A stretch of DNA of 64,000 bases from an uncultured Eubacteriales bacterium (GTDB lineage Bacteria > Bacillota > Clostridia > Christensenellales > Aristaeellaceae), in the NCBI GenBank assembly GCA_902801165.1, contig CADCHI010000011.1, forward strand, positions 1 through 64,000. The letters are read 5' to 3'. Below the pieces are notes generated by a model, which was not told the origin of the DNA, did not search any database, and saw only the letters and a list, made by a program, of their open reading frames with translations. Shown here one piece after another: positions 48,219-57,506 of the stretch. Every line of letters begins with the position of its first letter. Within the stretch, counting starts at the first letter, position 1. The position numbers were made by a program, and so were the translations under genes.

Positions 48219-49176
48219 TGCTGCGATTTTCAATAAACGGGCTGCCGAAGCGCTCGACCAGCAGATCCCGCATCTGCTTGGCGAGTTCTTCGGCGGTTTT
48301 GCCTTCGGCTTGCAGCCAGATGACCCTGGGATCCCGCCGGAACCAGGTCAGCTGGCGCTTTGCCAGATAGCGCGTCGCCTGTTTCGTGCGCCAAATGGCG
48401 CGCTCCATCGAGGTTTCGCCGGTGAGCGCCTCGACGATTTCCTTGTAGCCAATGGCCTGAATGGCCGTGGGATGGCTGCCTTCATCGGCCATCAGCGCCT
48501 TGACCTCGTCCACCAGCCCGCAGCGCACCATCTCCTCCACGCGGGCGTCGATGCGGCTGTAGAGGGTGTTTCGGGGCCAATCCAGGGCGAACAGCACCTC
48601 GCGGTAATCCCCTTCCCTTTCTCGGTCACGCCGGGTGTGCTCCGTCTGGGTGACGCCGGTGAGGCGGTAGATCTCAATTGCCCGCGCCACGCGGCGCACG
48701 TCGTTCTCGTGGAGCCTGCGGGCCGATTCGGGGTCCACCTCGTCGAGCATGGCGTGGAGGCGTGCCTTTCCGCCGGGCTCAGCCGCGAGGTCGATCAGTT
48801 CCCGATGCAGGGCTTCGTCGCTCTGCTGGGAGAAGCTCATGGGCCGGGTCACGGCGTCGATGTACAGGCCTGTACCGCCGCACAGCACGGGAACGTGTCC
48901 CCTGCCGCGAACTTCCTCGATGCAGGCCTTGGCAGCCGCGCGGTAGGCGTCCGCGGAGAACTTCGTGCCGGGATCTACGCAGCCCATCAGGTGATGCGGC
49001 ACGCCCCGTGTCTCCTCCGGCCCCGGCATCGCCGAGAGGATAGACATGCCGGAGTAGATCTGCATGGAATCCGCGGAGATCACTTCCCCGCCGATCAGCC
49101 TGCAGAGCGCCACTGCGCAGGCCGTCTTTCCCGAGGCCGTGGGGCCGGCTACCACAGGCAAAATCGTCTTTTCCAT
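48205..49176 (-). CDS. miaA: tRNA dimethylallyltransferase
   Basis: 323 residues: P-loop VAGPTASGKTACAVAL, ISADSMQIYSGM, PHHLMGCVDP, LCGGTGLYIDAV and AIQAIGYKE, all diagnostic. It adds the dimethylallyl group to A37 of tRNAs reading UNN codons; MiaB, also in this cluster, adds the methylthio group. ATG 49176 has GAGG 7 bases upstream; the GTG at 49188 overlaps the mutL stop. Typical mutS-mutL-miaA order. Confidence 0.97.
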   Translation of the reverse strand: MEKTILPVVAGPTASGKTACAVALCRLIGGEVISADSMQIYSGMSILSAMPGPEETRGVPHHLMGCVDPGTKFSADAYRAAAKACIEEVRGRGHVPVLCGGTGLYIDAVTRPMSFSQQSDEALHRELIDLAAEPGGKARLHAMLDEVDPESARRLHENDVRRVARAIEIYRLTGVTQTEHTRRDREREGDYREVLFALDWPRNTLYSRIDARVEEMVRCGLVDEVKALMADEGSHPTAIQAIGYKEIVEALTGETSMERAIWRTKQATRYLAKRQLTWFRRDPRVIWLQAEGKTAEELAKQMRDLLVERFGSPFIENRSNEDM

Positions 49177-49184
49177 GGCGCGCC

Positions 49185-51326
49185 TCACTGGATCCGCTTG
49201 AACAGCTTTTCAAGCTCCCGCCGGGAAACGGACTTCATCACGGGGCGTCCATGCGGGCAAGTCGGCGGCGCGCCGGTCTCGAGCATCTGGTTGATCAGCG
49301 ACGCGATTTCCGCCTCGCTCAGCGGGTCGCCGCCCTTCACGGCGCTCTTGCAGGCCATCTGCATGACCTCCGCACGCCGGTCGTCGATCGTCGCGTTGCG
49401 GATGCGGTACAGCGCGTTGATGGTGTCCATGAACGCGGGCCTGAGTTCGGCGCGGCCAAGTATGAAGGGTACGGCCCGAACCTGGATGTCCTGCTCGCCG
49501 AAGGGCTCCACGTCGTAGCCGGCATCCTTCAAAACTTCAGTATTCTCCTGGATCAGGGCCAGCTCCCGGGCGCTCAGGCGCACGATCAGCGGCGTGAGCA
49601 GCTGCTGGGAGCCGCGTCCGGCCTCCAGCTGAGCCATGAACTTCTCATACTGGAGCCGCTCGTGGGCCGCGTGCTGGTCGATCATGACCAGAGAATCGTT
49701 GGCTTCGATCAGTATATACGTGTTGAACAGCACGCCGATGACCCGATAGCCCACGGGCATCGTCGCAGCATTGGTCGCCGCCGGGACATCTTCAGGCATA
49801 TGCGCTCCGCCGGAAGCGACTTCGGTCTTTTCTTCTTTTCGGATCTCGGTATGCCGGCTGTCCAAGGGCACGTCGTAGCGTCCCTCACGAAGCATCCCCT
49901 CGGAGGCTCCGCCGATACGCCGCATCTCCTCCCGCATCGCCTGGCGGAACACATCCAACTGGACAGGCTTGTCCGTGCCCCGCGCGGAGACCCTTGTGGA
50001 GGTAAATCCGGGCACAGCGCCATGCGCAGGGGTATCCGGTTGCGTGGCAATGGCACGGTCAGCGTCTTCTTCTCTCACACCTCCTGTGCCGCCTGCCGCC
50101 TGCTCAGACTTTGACACAGCAGGAGAAGAACTTGGACTTAAGTCTATGCCGGAAGAACTATCCGATAATGCGGTCTGCTTTTGAACGTAAACGCTTAATT
50201 TATCGTCTACACTTTGAAAATTGTTTGCATTATCCGTCAACTTTTGCGGCTGGAATACTGGCGGCGGGACGATCTCCCGCACGGTGGAGACGCGTTCCAC
50301 GGGCCTGCGCTCAACAGCAGTTCCGTCCAGGCTGAGGACGTGTTCGCCTTCGAAGGCCTGTGCCAGCAGGCGCTCCGCAACGGTGCGCATCAGGATCTCG
50401 TCCTTGAAGCGGACCTCGAGCTTGTTGGGATGGACGTTCACGTTCACGCTGGTGGGCGGGATCACCAAATTCAAGGCGCACATCGGGTACATGCCGATGG
50501 TCACGCGGCTCCTGCATACCTCCTCCAGGGCCCTGGACAGCAGCGGACAGCGCACGGAGCGACCGTTGATGAAGAACGCCTGATGGGCACGCGTCGCCTT
50601 GGCCAGCTCCCCCACACCGATCAATCCGTAGACGCGGGTGCCACCCTCGCTTGCGTCTACCTCCACCATCTGCTCGGCGGTGGGATTTCCGTAGACCGCA
50701 AACACCGCATGGCGCAGCTTGCCGTCGCCAAAGCTGTGGTAGACATTGTTGCCGTTGTTGATGTACCGCACCGCGACGCCTGGGTTGCCCAGGATCATGC
50801 GGGCCACGGCGTCCCCCACGAGGCCGCCTTCATAGTTAGGCTTCTTCAGGAATGCGCGGCGCACCGGGAGATTATAGAAGAGATCCTTCATGATGAAGGT
50901 GGTCCCCTCGGGGCAGCCGGTCTCCTTGACCCGCAGGTCCTTGCCGCCGTCGATGTTCAGCCGGACGCCGGTATCCTGTCCCTTGGCCCGGGTGGTCATC
51001 TCCACGTGGGAAACCGACGCGATGGAGGGCAGCGCCTCCCCGCGAAAGCCCAGCGTGCGGATGTCGTCCAGCTGTTCCGCGCTCTGCAGCTTGGAGGTGG
51101 CGTGGTTCTCAAAGGCCAGGCGCACCTGTCCCGGCTCGATGCCGCACCCGTTGTCGGTGACGCGCAGGTAATCAATGCCGCCGCCCTTGATCTCCACAGT
51201 GATGGCGGTGGAACCGGCATCGATGGCGTTCTCCATCAGCTCCTTCACCACGGAGCTGGGGCGCTCCACCACCTCGCCGGCGGCGATCCTTCCGACAGTT
51301 GCGGCGTCCAATATCCGAATAGGCAT
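49185..51326 (-). CDS. mutL: DNA mismatch repair protein MutL
   Basis: 713 residues: GHKL ATPase domain (ELMENAIDAGSTAI, VTDNGCGIEP, TLGFRGEALPSI), transducer domain, a long low-complexity linker (about 345-520) and the C-terminal dimer domain. The endonuclease motif DQHA-x2-E-x4-E (DQHAAHERLQYE) and the CPHGRP motif are present, so it should be a nicking MutL, as in bacteria without MutH. GGAGG precedes ATG 51326. Confidence 0.97.
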   Translation of the reverse strand: MPIRILDAATVGRIAAGEVVERPSSVVKELMENAIDAGSTAITVEIKGGGIDYLRVTDNGCGIEPGQVRLAFENHATSKLQSAEQLDDIRTLGFRGEALPSIASVSHVEMTTRAKGQDTGVRLNIDGGKDLRVKETGCPEGTTFIMKDLFYNLPVRRAFLKKPNYEGGLVGDAVARMILGNPGVAVRYINNGNNVYHSFGDGKLRHAVFAVYGNPTAEQMVEVDASEGGTRVYGLIGVGELAKATRAHQAFFINGRSVRCPLLSRALEEVCRSRVTIGMYPMCALNLVIPPTSVNVNVHPNKLEVRFKDEILMRTVAERLLAQAFEGEHVLSLDGTAVERRPVERVSTVREIVPPPVFQPQKLTDNANNFQSVDDKLSVYVQKQTALSDSSSGIDLSPSSSPAVSKSEQAAGGTGGVREEDADRAIATQPDTPAHGAVPGFTSTRVSARGTDKPVQLDVFRQAMREEMRRIGGASEGMLREGRYDVPLDSRHTEIRKEEKTEVASGGAHMPEDVPAATNAATMPVGYRVIGVLFNTYILIEANDSLVMIDQHAAHERLQYEKFMAQLEAGRGSQQLLTPLIVRLSARELALIQENTEVLKDAGYDVEPFGEQDIQVRAVPFILGRAELRPAFMDTINALYRIRNATIDDRRAEVMQMACKSAVKGGDPLSEAEIASLINQMLETGAPPTCPHGRPVMKSVSRRELEKLFKRIQ

Positions 51327-51392
51327 GTGTTCCTCCGATGATCGTTCTGCTTTTTTAGGCGCGGACGCCGGTTCATGGCGTCCCGCGGCGGG

Positions 51393-53981
51393 TTATATCC
51401 GCTTGGCCTTCTCGTTCAGCTCGAACAGCTTGTTCAGCGCGTCGATGGGCGTCATGCTGACCACGTCCAGCCCGGCGATCTCCTGCACCAGCTCCATGGG
51501 CTGGAAATCCAGCATGCCCAGCTGGCGGTCCTTCGCCTTATGGTCGTCCAGTATGTTCTGGCCGAGGTTGCCCCGCTGCTGGTCGTCCACCTCCAGCCGC
51601 GCCATGATCTGACGGGCCCGGGCGATCAGGGACTTGGGCAGGCCCGCCAGCCGCGCCACTGAAACGCCATAGCTGCGGTCCGCGCCGCCCCGAACGATCT
51701 TCCTGAGGAAGATGACGTCCTCGCCCTGCTCCTTGGCGGTGATGCGGAAGTTGACCACGCCGGGCAGCTGGCCCTCCAACTCCGAAAGCTCGTGATAGTG
51801 GGTGGCGAACAGCGTCCGAGCGCCGCACTTTTCCCCGGCGATGTACTCCACCGCCGCCCAGGCGATGGACAGGCCGTCGAAGGTGGAGGTCCCCCGCCCC
51901 ACCTCGTCCAGGATCAGCAGGCTCTTGGGCGTGGCGAACTTCAGGATGGTCGCCATCTCTGTCATCTCCACCATGAAGGTGGACTGGCCGCCGTACAGGT
52001 CGTCGGAGGCGCCGATACGCGTGAATATGCGGTCTGTGATAGCGATGTCCGCGGAAGCGGCGGGCACGAAGGAGCCCATGTGGGCCATCAGCACGATCAG
52101 TGCCACCTGCCGCATGTAGGTGGATTTGCCCGCCATGTTCGGGCCAGTGATGATCATCACCCGTTCGTCGGCTGAGAGGCTGGTGTCGTTGGGGACGAAG
52201 CGCTCCCGGCCGATGGAGGCCTCCACCACCGGGTGCCTGCCATCCTCGATTTGATAGCGCCCCTCGTCGTTGATGGCGGGCCGGACATAGCCGTAATCCG
52301 AGGCCGCCTTGGCGAGGGCGAGCAGCACGTCCAGCGTCTTGAGCCCGGACACGGTGCTCTGGAGCTCGGACAGGTGCTGCTTGAGCAGCTCCCGCAGCTC
52401 GCAGAACAGCGAATACTCCAGACGCATGGCATTCTCCTCGGCGCCGAGGATGCGGCTCTCCAAGTTCTTGAGTTCCTCGGTGATGAAGCGCTCCGCGTTC
52501 GCGAGAGTCTGCTTGCGCACGTAGTCATAGGGCACCTGGTCGTAGAAGGACTTGGTGACCTCGATGTAATAGCCGAATACCCGGTTGTAGCCGATCTTCA
52601 GGTTCTTGATGCCGGTGCGCTCCCGCTCCCGGGCCTCGAGCCCGGCGAGGTATTCCTTGCCGTGGGTCCCGATCTGGCGCAGCTCGTCCAGCTCGGCGTT
52701 GTAGCCCTCCCGGATCATGCCGCCGTCCCGCACGGAGATCGGCGCGTCCGGCGAGATCGCCCGCCGAAGGGTGTCGGTCATCTCCGTCATCGGGTCCAGA
52801 TCATCCAGCGTATCCCGGATCAGCGGCGCGTCGAAGGCCTTTCCGTAGTCTTTGATCAGCGGTATGCACTCCAGCGTCGCCACCAGCGCCAGGCAGTCCC
52901 GAGCGTTGACCGCGTCATAGGCGATGCGGCTCAGCAGGCGCTCCACGTCGTAGACGCTGTCGAACAGCTGGCGCAGGCTGTCCGCGGCCATCGGGTTTTG
53001 GATCAGCTGCTCCACGGCGTCCAGCCGCCGCTCGATCTGGTCCTTCTCCTTGAGGGGACGCTCGATCCAGGTCCGCATCAGGCGGCTGCCCATGGCGGTG
53101 CGTGTCTCGTCCAGTATCCACAGCAGGGAGCCCTTCCGGCTCTTGCCGCGGGTGGTTTCAAGCAATTCCAGGTTCCTCAGGGCCGCCTTGTCCAGCGCCA
53201 TGTACCGCACGCTCTCGTAGGGATTGGCGGTCATGATGTGGCTCAGGGCGTTCTTCTGGGTCTGGGTCAGATAGCCGAGCAGCGCGCCGGCGGCGCAGAC
53301 CGCCAGCCGCTGGCCGTCAAAGCCCATCTCGGCGATGCTCTTTGAGAAGTGGGCCGTCATCACCTTGGCCGCGACGGCATAGCCGTACTGCTCCTCGTCC
53401 AGCTGTTCGGCCTTCGCGGCGCTGTCCGGCTCGAATTCAGCCAAGGCGCGGGTGTCATTGGCGATGATCTCGCTGGGCGCCAGGCGCGCCAGCTCGTCGG
53501 CGAGGTTCGACCGGGCGTCCTGGACCTGGAACAGGCAGAATTCGCCGGTGGACACGTCGCAGAAGGCGACGCCCGCCTGGTTCTTGCGCAGGCATAGCGA
53601 GGCGATGTAGTTTGCCTTGCGATCCTCCAGCATGCTGCTCTCGATGACGGTGCCCGGCGTCACCACGCGGATGACCTCACGCTTCACGAGGCCCTTGGCG
53701 GTGGCGGGGTCCTCCATCTGTTCGCAGATGGCGACCTTGTAGCCCTTCTCGATGAGCTTTTGCAGGTAGGTATCCACCGCGTGATAGGGCACGCCGCACA
53801 TCGGCGCGCGCTCGGAAAGGCCGCAGTCCTTGCCGGTCAGCGTCAGCTCCAGCTCCCGGGAGACGAGCTTGGCGTCGTCAAAGAACATCTCGTAGAAGTC
53901 CCCCAGCCTGTAAAACAGTATGGTGTTGGGGTACTGCTCCTTGGTGTTCAGGTATTGCTGCATCATCGGCGTGATGGGCAT
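51393..53981 (-). CDS. mutS: DNA mismatch repair protein MutS
   Basis: 862 residues. Mismatch-contact motif GDFYEMF (Phe-x-Glu) lies in the N-terminal domain; connector, lever and clamp domains follow; the ATPase has ITGPNMAGKSTYMRQVA, LILDEVGRGTSTFDG and ATHYHEL. ATG 53981 is preferred with GGTGAGG upstream; an in-frame GTG at 53993 overlaps that site. It is 66 bases upstream of mutL and separated from ylbF by a MITE-like element. Confidence 0.97.
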   Translation of the reverse strand: MPITPMMQQYLNTKEQYPNTILFYRLGDFYEMFFDDAKLVSRELELTLTGKDCGLSERAPMCGVPYHAVDTYLQKLIEKGYKVAICEQMEDPATAKGLVKREVIRVVTPGTVIESSMLEDRKANYIASLCLRKNQAGVAFCDVSTGEFCLFQVQDARSNLADELARLAPSEIIANDTRALAEFEPDSAAKAEQLDEEQYGYAVAAKVMTAHFSKSIAEMGFDGQRLAVCAAGALLGYLTQTQKNALSHIMTANPYESVRYMALDKAALRNLELLETTRGKSRKGSLLWILDETRTAMGSRLMRTWIERPLKEKDQIERRLDAVEQLIQNPMAADSLRQLFDSVYDVERLLSRIAYDAVNARDCLALVATLECIPLIKDYGKAFDAPLIRDTLDDLDPMTEMTDTLRRAISPDAPISVRDGGMIREGYNAELDELRQIGTHGKEYLAGLEARERERTGIKNLKIGYNRVFGYYIEVTKSFYDQVPYDYVRKQTLANAERFITEELKNLESRILGAEENAMRLEYSLFCELRELLKQHLSELQSTVSGLKTLDVLLALAKAASDYGYVRPAINDEGRYQIEDGRHPVVEASIGRERFVPNDTSLSADERVMIITGPNMAGKSTYMRQVALIVLMAHMGSFVPAASADIAITDRIFTRIGASDDLYGGQSTFMVEMTEMATILKFATPKSLLILDEVGRGTSTFDGLSIAWAAVEYIAGEKCGARTLFATHYHELSELEGQLPGVVNFRITAKEQGEDVIFLRKIVRGGADRSYGVSVARLAGLPKSLIARARQIMARLEVDDQQRGNLGQNILDDHKAKDRQLGMLDFQPMELVQEIAGLDVVSMTPIDALNKLFELNEKAKRI

Positions 53982-54026
53982 GGAAAACCTCACCTCGAAT
54001 CCATAAATCGGTGAATACTATTGGTC

Positions 54027-54048
54027 CGGCAAACGGGGCGTTTGCCGG
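54027..54048. promoter_or_regulatory. hairpin in the mutS leader
   Basis: CCGGCAAACG and CGTTTGCCGG form a 10-bp stem with a two-base spacer, 46 bases before the mutS start on the minus strand. No T-run; it may shape the leader RNA. Confidence 0.45.
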
Positions 54049-54080
54049 GATCAGAGTGTGTTTCTAAAATGGAGGATTAG

Positions 54081-54203
54081 AGTCTATTTCTAAATTCGGC
54101 GAAATGCATTTTCGGCGTCCTGAGCTGCATTTCAGCGTTGATTTCCCTTGACTTAGCCCCACTAAGCCTGCGGGAAATCGCCTTGCGATTTTGGAAACAG
54201 ACT
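54081..54203. mobile_element. MITE-like 123-bp element between ylbF and mutS
   Basis: The ends are 19-base imperfect terminal inverted repeats: AGTCTATTTCTAAATTCGG on the left and the complement of AGTCTGTTTCCAAAATCGC on the right, identical at 15 or so positions. TTAG occurs directly outside both ends (54077-54080 and 54204-54207), like a target-site duplication; the right copy contains the ylbF stop codon. Inside, GATTTCCC (54140-54147) pairs with GGGAAATC (54172-54179). Just to the left, AGTGTGTTTCTAAAAT near 54055 looks like the end of a second, decayed copy. No coding capacity. Confidence 0.65.
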
Positions 54204-54602
54204 TTAGTTGCAGCCGGAGCAGCTGCCGCAGTTGCCGGAGCATCCGCCGGAGGGCTCGTCCATCCGCCCGGTGACGATGAACTGGAGCACCTGGTTGATC
54301 TGGCCGATCAGGCTGTTGAAGTCGTTGCGGGCGTCGTTCAGCGCGACGATGTCGTCGATCATCTGGAGCCGCTCCTGGAAGCCATCCATCTCGTCGGACA
54401 GCCGCTTCAGGGCGCCGGGGTCCGGGTTCTCGGACTGCATCATCGCCTGGAGCTCGCTGCGCTTCTCGAGGAAGCTGCCCATCAGCGAGGCTGCCTCCGC
54501 GTTGCCCATGGCCTTGTCCTCGGCGTCCTTCATCTTCCGATAGGCCTCGCTCTCGAGCAGGGCCTGGCCCAGCTCGCGGGTCTTTTCAAATACCTTGTCC
54601 AT
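54204..54602 (-). CDS. ylbF: YlbF/YmcA-family protein with Cys-rich tail
   Basis: 132 residues, helical (VFEKTRELGQALLESEAYRKM; FNSLIGQINQVLQFIVTG), matching the YlbF/YmcA (Com_YlbF) family whose Bacillus members form a complex that works with RNase Y and affects sporulation and competence. The last 15 residues contain five Cys (GGCSGNCGSCSGCN region); Bacillus YlbF and YmcA coordinate iron-sulfur clusters. GGAGG precedes ATG 54602. The stop lies exactly at the border of the MITE-like element. Confidence 0.85.
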   Translation of the reverse strand: MDKVFEKTRELGQALLESEAYRKMKDAEDKAMGNAEAASLMGSFLEKRSELQAMMQSENPDPGALKRLSDEMDGFQERLQMIDDIVALNDARNDFNSLIGQINQVLQFIVTGRMDEPSGGCSGNCGSCSGCN

Positions 54603-54605
54603 GAA

Positions 54606-56006
54606 TTATTCCTCCGTTGCGATTCTCCTGCCGCGCAGCGTGTTGCGCCCGGCAGAGGTGATTTCCACTTCCACAAAGCTCCCGATCAGCTCCGGCCCGC
54701 CGGGGAAGTTGACCATGTGTCCCCGGGGCGTCTTTCCGCCCACGGAACCGGCGTCCCGGGTGGAGACGGATTCGACCAGCACGGTCTCCCGCTTCCCCAC
54801 CTGGGCCTCGAGGGTCTCCAGGGAGATCGCCTGCTGCAGGTCGATCAGCCGCTGGATGCGCTCGCTCTTGACCTCGTAGGGCGTGTTGTCGGGAAGCGCC
54901 GCCGCCCGCGTGCCCGTGCGCGGGGAGAAGATAAAGGTATAGGCGGCGTCAAAGCGCACCTCGCGCACCAGCGACAGAGTCTCCTCGAACTGCTCCAGGG
55001 TTTCACCGGGGAAGCCGACGATGATGTCGCTGGTCAGGCCGATGTCCGGGCACACGCTCCGCAGCTTTTTGACCAGTCTCAGGTAGTGTTCTCGGGTATA
55101 GTGGCGGTTCATGCGGCGCAGGATCTCGTCGCTGCCCGCCTGCACCGGCAAATGCAGCTGGGGCATCAGGTGCTTGAGCTCGCCGAAGGCTTGGATCAGC
55201 TCATCCGAGAGGTCCTTCGGGTGCGAGGTCATGAAGCGTATGCGGGGAATGCCCAGCCGGTCGATCCGATAGAGCAGCTCCGCGAACTCCGCCCCGCCGC
55301 CGCGGTAGGAGTTCACGTTCTGGCCCAGCAGCATGATCTCCTGGGCGCCTTCGTCCTGGAGCCGCACGCACTCGGCGATGACGGCCTCCGGCTCCCGGGA
55401 GCGCTCCCTACCGCGCACATAGGGCACGATGCAGTAGGTGCAGAAGTTGTCGCAGCCGTACATGATGTTCACGAAGGCGTTGAAGTGGTTCGCCCGCTTC
55501 TCCGGCAGGCCTTCCACCACCTCGCCGTCGATGTCCATGACCTCCACCACCGGGTGCTTTTCCGTCAGCACGCGGTAGATGTACTCCGGCAGCTTGTACA
55601 TGTTGTGGGTGCCGTAGACCAGGTCGATGAAGGGATAGCGCTTTTTCATCATCGGGGCCATGCCCTTTTCCTGGGTCATGCAGCCGCCCACGCAGATCAT
55701 CAGCTCCGGCTTGTCCTTTTTCAGCTCCTTGAGCCATATGACGTTGCCCAGGGCCTTGTTCTCAGCGTTTTCCCGCACGCAGCAGGTGTTGTAGAGGATC
55801 AGGTCGGCCTGCTCCCGCACCGGCTGATGGGCCATGCCCATCTGCTCCAGCATGCCCGCGATGGACTCGGAATCCCGCTCATTCATCTGGCAGCCCATCG
55901 ACACGATGTGATAGGACCGGGGTCGCTGCTCCAGCTTTTCCACCAGGCGCATAAATTCCCGCTGGCGCAGCATTTCGCTCTCAGGAACGACGATTCTCTC
56001 TTTCAT
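54606..56006 (-). CDS. miaB: tRNA-2-methylthio-N6-dimethylallyladenosine synthase MiaB
   Basis: 466 residues: N-terminal UPF0004 domain with Cys in GCQMNERDSE, YNTCCVRENAENK and CVGGCM, radical SAM motif CDNFCTYCIVPYVRG, and a C-terminal TRAM domain. It methylthiolates the i6A37 produced by MiaA. The start overlaps the rng stop by 4 bases (ATGA). An N-terminal extension of about 30 residues is normal for firmicutes. Confidence 0.96.
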   Translation of the reverse strand: MKERIVVPESEMLRQREFMRLVEKLEQRPRSYHIVSMGCQMNERDSESIAGMLEQMGMAHQPVREQADLILYNTCCVRENAENKALGNVIWLKELKKDKPELMICVGGCMTQEKGMAPMMKKRYPFIDLVYGTHNMYKLPEYIYRVLTEKHPVVEVMDIDGEVVEGLPEKRANHFNAFVNIMYGCDNFCTYCIVPYVRGRERSREPEAVIAECVRLQDEGAQEIMLLGQNVNSYRGGGAEFAELLYRIDRLGIPRIRFMTSHPKDLSDELIQAFGELKHLMPQLHLPVQAGSDEILRRMNRHYTREHYLRLVKKLRSVCPDIGLTSDIIVGFPGETLEQFEETLSLVREVRFDAAYTFIFSPRTGTRAAALPDNTPYEVKSERIQRLIDLQQAISLETLEAQVGKRETVLVESVSTRDAGSVGGKTPRGHMVNFPGGPELIGSFVEVEITSAGRNTLRGRRIATEE

Positions 56007-57502
56007 AGGTACTCCCTCTGTTTCAGTGTCGCGCAGCCCTCGGGCAGCGCGCTGGCGTCCACGGGAGAGACGCGGTATTCTGTGGCGCCCAGCGCGTCGT
56101 CGGGATGGGCGTAGGTCACACCGCCCTTCGGCGCGCCGATGGCCTTGAGCCGGGAAACCACCTGGGGGGCGGCTTCCACGAGCAGCGGGCCCTCATTCCC
56201 GCCGCGCCTGCGCCGCCAGAGCTCCCGCACGACCCGGTGGGCGGTGGTCTCGTGGGACGGGACGACGCCGTTGCCGCCACAGTCCGAGCAGGTGTGCATC
56301 AGCTGCCGCCTGAGGGGCAGGCGCTCGCGCTTGCGGGTCAGCTCCACGAGGCCGAGGCTTGTGAAGCCGAGCACCCGCGTGCGGTTCCCGTCCATGGCCG
56401 CGCCGCTTCTAAGCTCCTCCAGAACGGCGTCCCGGTGGTCCTTCGAGGCCATGTCGATGAAGTCGACGATCACGATGCCCGCGATGTCCCGCAGGCGAAG
56501 CTGGCGCATCAGCTCCCGCGCCGCCAGGCGGTTGGTCCTGAAGACTGTCTCTTCGGCGGACTTCTTCCCCACGTTCTTTCCGGTATTGACGTCGATGACG
56601 GTCATCGCCTCGGTCTCCTCGATCACCAGCGACCCGCCGTCCTTCAGCCAGACGTACTTTTGCAGGGCTTTGTCCACGGCAGTGTCCACGTTGTACAGGT
56701 CGAACAGGGGTGTTGCGCCCTCGTGGAGCCGTATGCGATCGGCGAAATCCGGGGCGTGCTCCTCCGCCAGTGCTTTCAAACGTTGGTAAAGGAGCTCCCC
56801 CTCGGCCCAGAGGACGTCCACGCCATCCCTGAGTTTGTCCCGTACGGCCTTCAACTCCAGGGCGTTGTCGTCGTGGATCAGCTTTGGCGCGGTGGCGTGC
56901 TCCGCCGCGCGGTGCAGATCGTCGAGCCGCTCGTTCAGCCGCTTGAATTCCTCCGCCAGCGCCGCCTCCGACGCCCCGCTGGCCGCCGTGCGCAGGATGA
57001 TGCCCAGGTCCCTGCCCTCGGTCATCCCCCGCCCCAGCTGGCGCAGGCGCTCACGCTCATGGGCGTCCCCGATCTTCCTGGACACGCCCGCGTAGGGCAC
57101 GCCGTCCAAAAGCACCATCAGGCGGCCCGGCAGCGAGATGTTGCAGGACAGCTGCGGTCCCTTCGCCCCGCCCTCGGACTTGAGGACCTGGACGAGTATG
57201 CTCCTGCCCGGCTTAGCCACGGATTCTATCCGCCGATCCTTCACCCGCTCGGCAAGGGCCCTGTCGCCCTGGACCTCCGCGGGGAGCCGCGACGCGGAAA
57301 GGAAGCCATTCTTGTCCCGGCCGATGTCCACGAAGGCGGCGTTCATGCCCGGAAGCACGTTTTCCACCCGGCCGAGGTAGATGTTGCCCGACAGGTTTTC
57401 GGAGTCCGGGCGGCGCACGTACAGCTCGCAGACCTCGCCGTCCTCGATCACCGCCAGCCGCGTCTGTCCCAGCAGGCTTTCAATCAACAGTGTTTGGTTC
57501 AT
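56003..57502 (-). CDS. rng: ribonuclease G/E
   Basis: 499 residues: an S1-like domain at the N-terminus (GNIYLGRVENVLPGMNAAFVDI), the RNase H-like and 5' sensor parts, the DNase I-like catalytic part with VIDVNTGKNVGKK and IVIVDFIDM (metal-binding Asp), and a zinc-link CSDCGGNG. Length fits RNase G, without the RNase E C-terminal scaffold. It processes rRNA and decays mRNA. ATG 57502 follows directly after the DUF2344 gene. Confidence 0.94.
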   Translation of the reverse strand: MNQTLLIESLLGQTRLAVIEDGEVCELYVRRPDSENLSGNIYLGRVENVLPGMNAAFVDIGRDKNGFLSASRLPAEVQGDRALAERVKDRRIESVAKPGRSILVQVLKSEGGAKGPQLSCNISLPGRLMVLLDGVPYAGVSRKIGDAHERERLRQLGRGMTEGRDLGIILRTAASGASEAALAEEFKRLNERLDDLHRAAEHATAPKLIHDDNALELKAVRDKLRDGVDVLWAEGELLYQRLKALAEEHAPDFADRIRLHEGATPLFDLYNVDTAVDKALQKYVWLKDGGSLVIEETEAMTVIDVNTGKNVGKKSAEETVFRTNRLAARELMRQLRLRDIAGIVIVDFIDMASKDHRDAVLEELRSGAAMDGNRTRVLGFTSLGLVELTRKRERLPLRRQLMHTCSDCGGNGVVPSHETTAHRVVRELWRRRRGGNEGPLLVEAAPQVVSRLKAIGAPKGGVTYAHPDDALGATEYRVSPVDASALPEGCATLKQREYL

Positions 57503-57506
57503 ATTG

